Position numbers and translations under genes: made by a program
In this document: one piece after another, positions 60,983 to 64,000 of the stretch
How the letters are laid out: the number at the start of each line of letters is the position of its first letter
Numbering within the stretch: position 1 is the first letter of the stretch
Notes under the pieces: generated by a model
The model's input: the letters and a program-made list of their open reading frames with translations, nothing else
What the model was told of the DNA's origin: nothing
The model's database searches: none
Assembly (NCBI RefSeq): GCF_023205015.1
Contig: NZ_CP096258.1
Coordinates: 3,348,001 to 3,412,000 of the forward strand
Length of the DNA stretch: 64,000 nucleotides
Reading direction: 5' to 3'
Source of the DNA: Providencia rettgeri
GTDB lineage: Bacteria > Pseudomonadota > Gammaproteobacteria > Enterobacterales > Enterobacteriaceae

Positions 60983-63550
60983 GTGAAAGGGATGAAATTA
61001 AACATAATTGCATTAGAGGTTTTTCTTTGCTGCTATGCAATGGCGCCCTCTTTCTCGCCTGCCGAATCATATTTTGACCCAGGCTTATTAATGCATGGGA
61101 GCGGGATTGATGTTTCTCAGCTCGATTTAAATGACTTTGCCAATAGCAATACTCTAACGCCGGGTAAATACGATGTCATGGTGAATGTCAATTTGATCCC
61201 TTCCGGGGAATTCAATATTGCCTTTGATAAACAGCCCGATGGTCAAATTATCCCTGTATTTACCGTGGGTGAGCTGAAAAAACTGGGGGTGAATACCTCT
61301 GCATTACCTAAATTAAGAGATCTTGGCGAAGAGGTTAAGATTGCAAAACTGTCGGACTATATTGCCGATGCGACTATCACGTTTGATGCTCAAACATTAA
61401 CCGTGAATTTATCCGTACCACAAATTGCCATGGTGCCTAATTTCGCAGGCTATATTCCCCCTGAATTACGTGATGACGGTGTGACTGCGTTAGTCATGGA
61501 CTATGTCTTTAACTACAGTAATAACCGTCAGTTAGCTCAACATAACCAAAAATCCAGTACCAATGATTCCCTATTTGCTAACTTAAATGCAGGGATCAAC
61601 GTGGGGGCATGGCGCCTGAGAACCAGCTACCTGTACAACTACAGTAAAAGCAGTGGGGACTCAAGCAACAGTGATTCCAACTTCACCAACACGTATGTTT
61701 ATCGCACCATTAACGCAATTAAATCTACCTTTCGCGCTGGTGAGATTTCAACAGGGGGCAATATCTTTGACTCCATTCCCATGAAAGGGGCAACGCTGAA
61801 ATCTAACCCACAACTCGACCCTAGCAGCATGCAAGGGTTTGCTCCTGTGGTTGAAGGTTTTGCTAACACCAATGCCACCGTCACCGTGCGCCAAAACGGT
61901 AGCGTGGTTTACCAAACCTTCGTCGCACCAGGCCGTTTTATTATTCGTGATATCCCAGCCAGCGGGTTGGCGGGGGACATGGAAGTGACCGTGGAAGAAG
62001 AAGATGGCAAACAAACTGTCTTCACCCAAGCCTACTCTTCACTGCCTATGATGGAGCGCCAAGGTTCGTACAACTACGAGGTTTCTGCAGGACGCTACAA
62101 TGGCGGAATAACGGTGGACTCTGAGCGTAAAACCTTTGCACTCGGTTCATTTAGTGTTGGTCTACCTCATAATATCACCACCTATGGTGGGTTACTGGTC
62201 TCTAACGGCTATAACTCAGTGGTGGGCGGTATTGGCTTGTCTCTGGGCGTGCTTGGGGCGCTGTCCACGGACATTACGCATTCCGATGCCAAATTCTCAG
62301 GGAAAAACCTAAAAGGGCAGTCTTACCGTATTCGTTATTCGAAAAGCTTGCTCTCTACGGGAACCTCCTTTGACTTGACGGCGCTGCGTTATACCACCGA
62401 GAACTTCTATTCTTTCTCGGATTACAACAACGCGGGTTATGAGTTGAAAGATGGCTTGGCGCCTTGGACGGGCTCACGTCAACGTTACAGTTTCCAGACA
62501 TCCATCAGCCAATCCTTTGATTCGTATGGCTCCTTATCACTGAGAGCCTCGAAAAATACCTATTGGGGAGGGCAGAGCTCTAATACCTCCGTTGGATTGT
62601 CCTATAACAACAACTTCCGAGGTGTTTCTTATAGCTTGGCCTACATGGTTGACCGCGTGAAAAGCTACAACAACAGCTGGCCAGAAAACCGGGTGGTGTC
62701 GTTCGATGTGTCGGTACCGTTGAGCCTGTTAACCAACAGTGAAATGGCGCAAACCATGAGTGCCCGTTACGGAATAAGCGTAGATAACCACGGTGATACA
62801 CGCCACCAAGCAGGTTTAACTGGCAGTGCGATGAGTAACCGCTTCAGCTACGGCTTGTATCAAAACTATGACAGCCGAAACAGCAACTACGGAGGCAGTG
62901 TTAACGGGACGTATTCCGGTAATAACGCCACGTTATCTGCGGGTTACAGCTACTCCGATACGAATCGCGCTATGAATGGAACACTCAGTGGCGGGTTAGT
63001 TGCGCATTCTGATGGCGTGACATTAGCCCCGAACGTTGGGGACACCATTGCTATCATTACCGCGGATGGCGCAAAAGGTGCCGCATTAACCATGGGCGCA
63101 CAATTTGACCGCTTTGGTAATGCCGTGATCCCTCAGTTAGCCAGCAACACGGCTAACCAAATCGCGGTTAACGTTAATACATTACCGGATGATACGACAT
63201 TTAAAGATACGTCCATGATGGTGTACCCAACAGAAGGTGCGGTGATTAAACGTCACTTCAGGACCAAAGTGGGTTATCAAGCAATGATTAACTTATCGAA
63301 CACTGGGAAAATGCCTCCGTTTGGCGCAATAGCCACATTAATTACAGAAGACAGTGACGATAGCGATATCAACACCGGTATTGTCGGCTCAAATGGGCAG
63401 CTATACATGAGTGGATTACCGGATTCAGGGCGTATTCGCATTCAATGGGGAGGCAAAGCAGGCCAATGTACAGTGAATTATTCGGCATTAGAAAAAATAG
63501 CCGTCACTGCGGACTCTCCAGTGAGAACATTAAATACACAGTGCCAATAA
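60983..63550 (+). CDS. Fimbrial outer-membrane usher, operon 2
   Basis: It has 855 residues, starting at a GTG (60983) with AAAGG eight bases upstream; an ATG three codons later is too close to that site. The signal peptide ends APSFSPA. The N-terminal domain has SYFDPGLLMHGSGIDVSQLD and NDFANSNTLTPGKYDV; the barrel has PSSMQGFAPVVEGFANTNATV and APGRFIIRDIPASG; the C-terminal domain ends with Cys in AGQCTVNY and LNTQCQ. From about 61.1 kb it is clearly richer in G+C than the upstream genes of the operon. No tip adhesin gene follows. Confidence 0.94.
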   Translation: MKGMKLNIIALEVFLCCYAMAPSFSPAESYFDPGLLMHGSGIDVSQLDLNDFANSNTLTPGKYDVMVNVNLIPSGEFNIAFDKQPDGQIIPVFTVGELKKLGVNTSALPKLRDLGEEVKIAKLSDYIADATITFDAQTLTVNLSVPQIAMVPNFAGYIPPELRDDGVTALVMDYVFNYSNNRQLAQHNQKSSTNDSLFANLNAGINVGAWRLRTSYLYNYSKSSGDSSNSDSNFTNTYVYRTINAIKSTFRAGEISTGGNIFDSIPMKGATLKSNPQLDPSSMQGFAPVVEGFANTNATVTVRQNGSVVYQTFVAPGRFIIRDIPASGLAGDMEVTVEEEDGKQTVFTQAYSSLPMMERQGSYNYEVSAGRYNGGITVDSERKTFALGSFSVGLPHNITTYGGLLVSNGYNSVVGGIGLSLGVLGALSTDITHSDAKFSGKNLKGQSYRIRYSKSLLSTGTSFDLTALRYTTENFYSFSDYNNAGYELKDGLAPWTGSRQRYSFQTSISQSFDSYGSLSLRASKNTYWGGQSSNTSVGLSYNNNFRGVSYSLAYMVDRVKSYNNSWPENRVVSFDVSVPLSLLTNSEMAQTMSARYGISVDNHGDTRHQAGLTGSAMSNRFSYGLYQNYDSRNSNYGGSVNGTYSGNNATLSAGYSYSDTNRAMNGTLSGGLVAHSDGVTLAPNVGDTIAIITADGAKGAALTMGAQFDRFGNAVIPQLASNTANQIAVNVNTLPDDTTFKDTSMMVYPTEGAVIKRHFRTKVGYQAMINLSNTGKMPPFGAIATLITEDSDDSDINTGIVGSNGQLYMSGLPDSGRIRIQWGGKAGQCTVNYSALEKIAVTADSPVRTLNTQCQ

Positions 63551-63558
63551 TAAGCATT

Positions 63559-63581
63559 ACGGGATGATTTGGTCCCGTTTA
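63559..63581 (+). terminator. Weak terminator after the operon 2 usher
   Basis: ACGGGA/TCCCGT stem with an 8-nt loop and a short TTT tail, 8 bp after the usher stop. A short stem, so moderate support only. Confidence 0.5.
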
Positions 63582-63739
63582 ATAAATGAAAACATGTTAA
63601 GTGGTCACTTTAAAATAATCGAAGCAAGCAGCTATTACGACAGTATTGATGGGGCATTTTAAGTAGAGTAAATCATCGTTATTATCTTAATAGACAAGCG
63701 CTCACTCAATTAAAGTGAATGAGCAAAACCTTATCAAAA

Positions 63740-64000
63740 TCAACCAGAAACGCACACTGTATTAGCGGTTTTTTTAGCCATATCTAATGCACTTTCAATA
63801 GAATCAGCAATCGCCAAAGCAACACCTAGTCGGCGAGTTCCTGCTATTTCCGGTTTACCAAATAACCGTAATTGAGTATCTGACCCTAATGCTGTACCTA
63901 TATTGGAAAAAACGACATTTTGACTATGTAAATTGGGTAAAATAACAACTGAAGCGCTCGGCCCATATTGGCGAATTATACCTATTGGGAAACCAAGAAA
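63740..64000 (-). CDS. purT: Phosphoribosylglycinamide formyltransferase 2, C-terminal part
   Basis: Formate-dependent GAR transformylase of purine synthesis (ATP-grasp fold). Only the last 86 codons are in the window; the gene continues past base 64000. The translation shows IRQYGPSASVVILPNLHSQN, then DTQLRLFGKPEIAGTRRLGV and ALDMAKKTANTVCVSG, matching the E. coli PurT C-terminus. The stop is TGA at 63742-63740. It marks the return to core genome after fimbrial operon 2. Confidence 0.95.
   Translation of the reverse strand, partial: FLGFPIGIIRQYGPSASVVILPNLHSQNVVFSNIGTALGSDTQLRLFGKPEIAGTRRLGVALAIADSIESALDMAKKTANTVCVSG

Noticed and set aside
63705..63727. Terminator of purT from the GCTCACTCA/TGAATGAGC stem
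   Set aside because: The stem is imperfect and no T-run follows on the purT strand.
1..64000. CRISPR array, rRNA, tRNA or prophage
   Set aside because: No regularly spaced direct repeats, no rRNA or tRNA signatures and no phage structural or integrase genes were seen; the only dispersed repeats are ERIC elements.

Overview
The window is a chromosomal segment from an enterobacterium, most likely Providencia or another Morganellaceae. The evidence is E. coli-like protein sequences and gene order in long blocks, low overall GC, many ERIC (IRU) repeats whose sequence fits the enterobacterial consensus, and two chaperone/usher fimbrial operons. The genus is an inference from these features; no search was run.

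Layout. 1-9.2 kb: a leftward run eno (partial)-pyrG-mazG-relA-rlmD-dgt covering glycolysis, CTP synthesis, nucleotide clean-up, the stringent response, 23S rRNA methylation and dNTP hydrolysis. 9.4-27.7 kb: a block colinear (inverted) with E. coli minutes 3-4: dgt, mtnN, btuF, erpA, hemL, mrcB, hrpB, sfsA, dksA, pcnB, folK, panB, panC, panD, yadH, yadG, can. yadS, clcA, fhuACDB and gluQRS, which lie in this stretch in E. coli, are absent. 27.7-39.7 kb: a 12-kb AT-rich accessory insert between can and hpt. It holds a filamentous-haemagglutinin-like exoprotein made of two fused copies of itself, a dead IS200-type element, and a six-gene fimbrial operon. 39.7-42.7 kb: the E. coli-like order resumes with hpt, cueO and yacC. 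42.7-56.4 kb: variable metabolic and transport genes. These are an AbrB-family membrane protein, a TetR regulator divergent from a two-gene Tm-1-like/PEP-hydrolase-like operon, an unknown six-helix membrane protein, meso-diaminopimelate dehydrogenase, a MATE exporter, the cysteine desulfidase cyuA, the btsT-yjiX-yjiA pyruvate-uptake operon, and a secreted WG-repeat protein. 56.4-63.6 kb: a second fimbrial operon with three PapD-like chaperones, one of them split by a frameshift in an A8 tract. 63.7-64 kb: the 3' end of purT.

Regulatory DNA that can be read directly includes a CueR-type promoter with a 19-bp spacer before cueO, a promoter overlapped by a dyad before erpA (candidate IscR site), and two TetR-type operators covering the -35 and -10 of the Tm-1-like operon. 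It also includes an AUU start codon on pcnB, and hairpins immediately after both major-pilin genes that would favour pilin over the downstream assembly genes.

The most unusual items are the self-duplicated TPS exoprotein, the split bacterial counterpart of the plant virus-resistance protein Tm-1 with its perfect-palindrome operator, ERIC elements whose right ends repeatedly sit on stop codons (and one that lies in the panD leader next to its Shine-Dalgarno), and the three-chaperone fimbrial operon with a homopolymer frameshift. No tRNA, rRNA or CRISPR array was seen.
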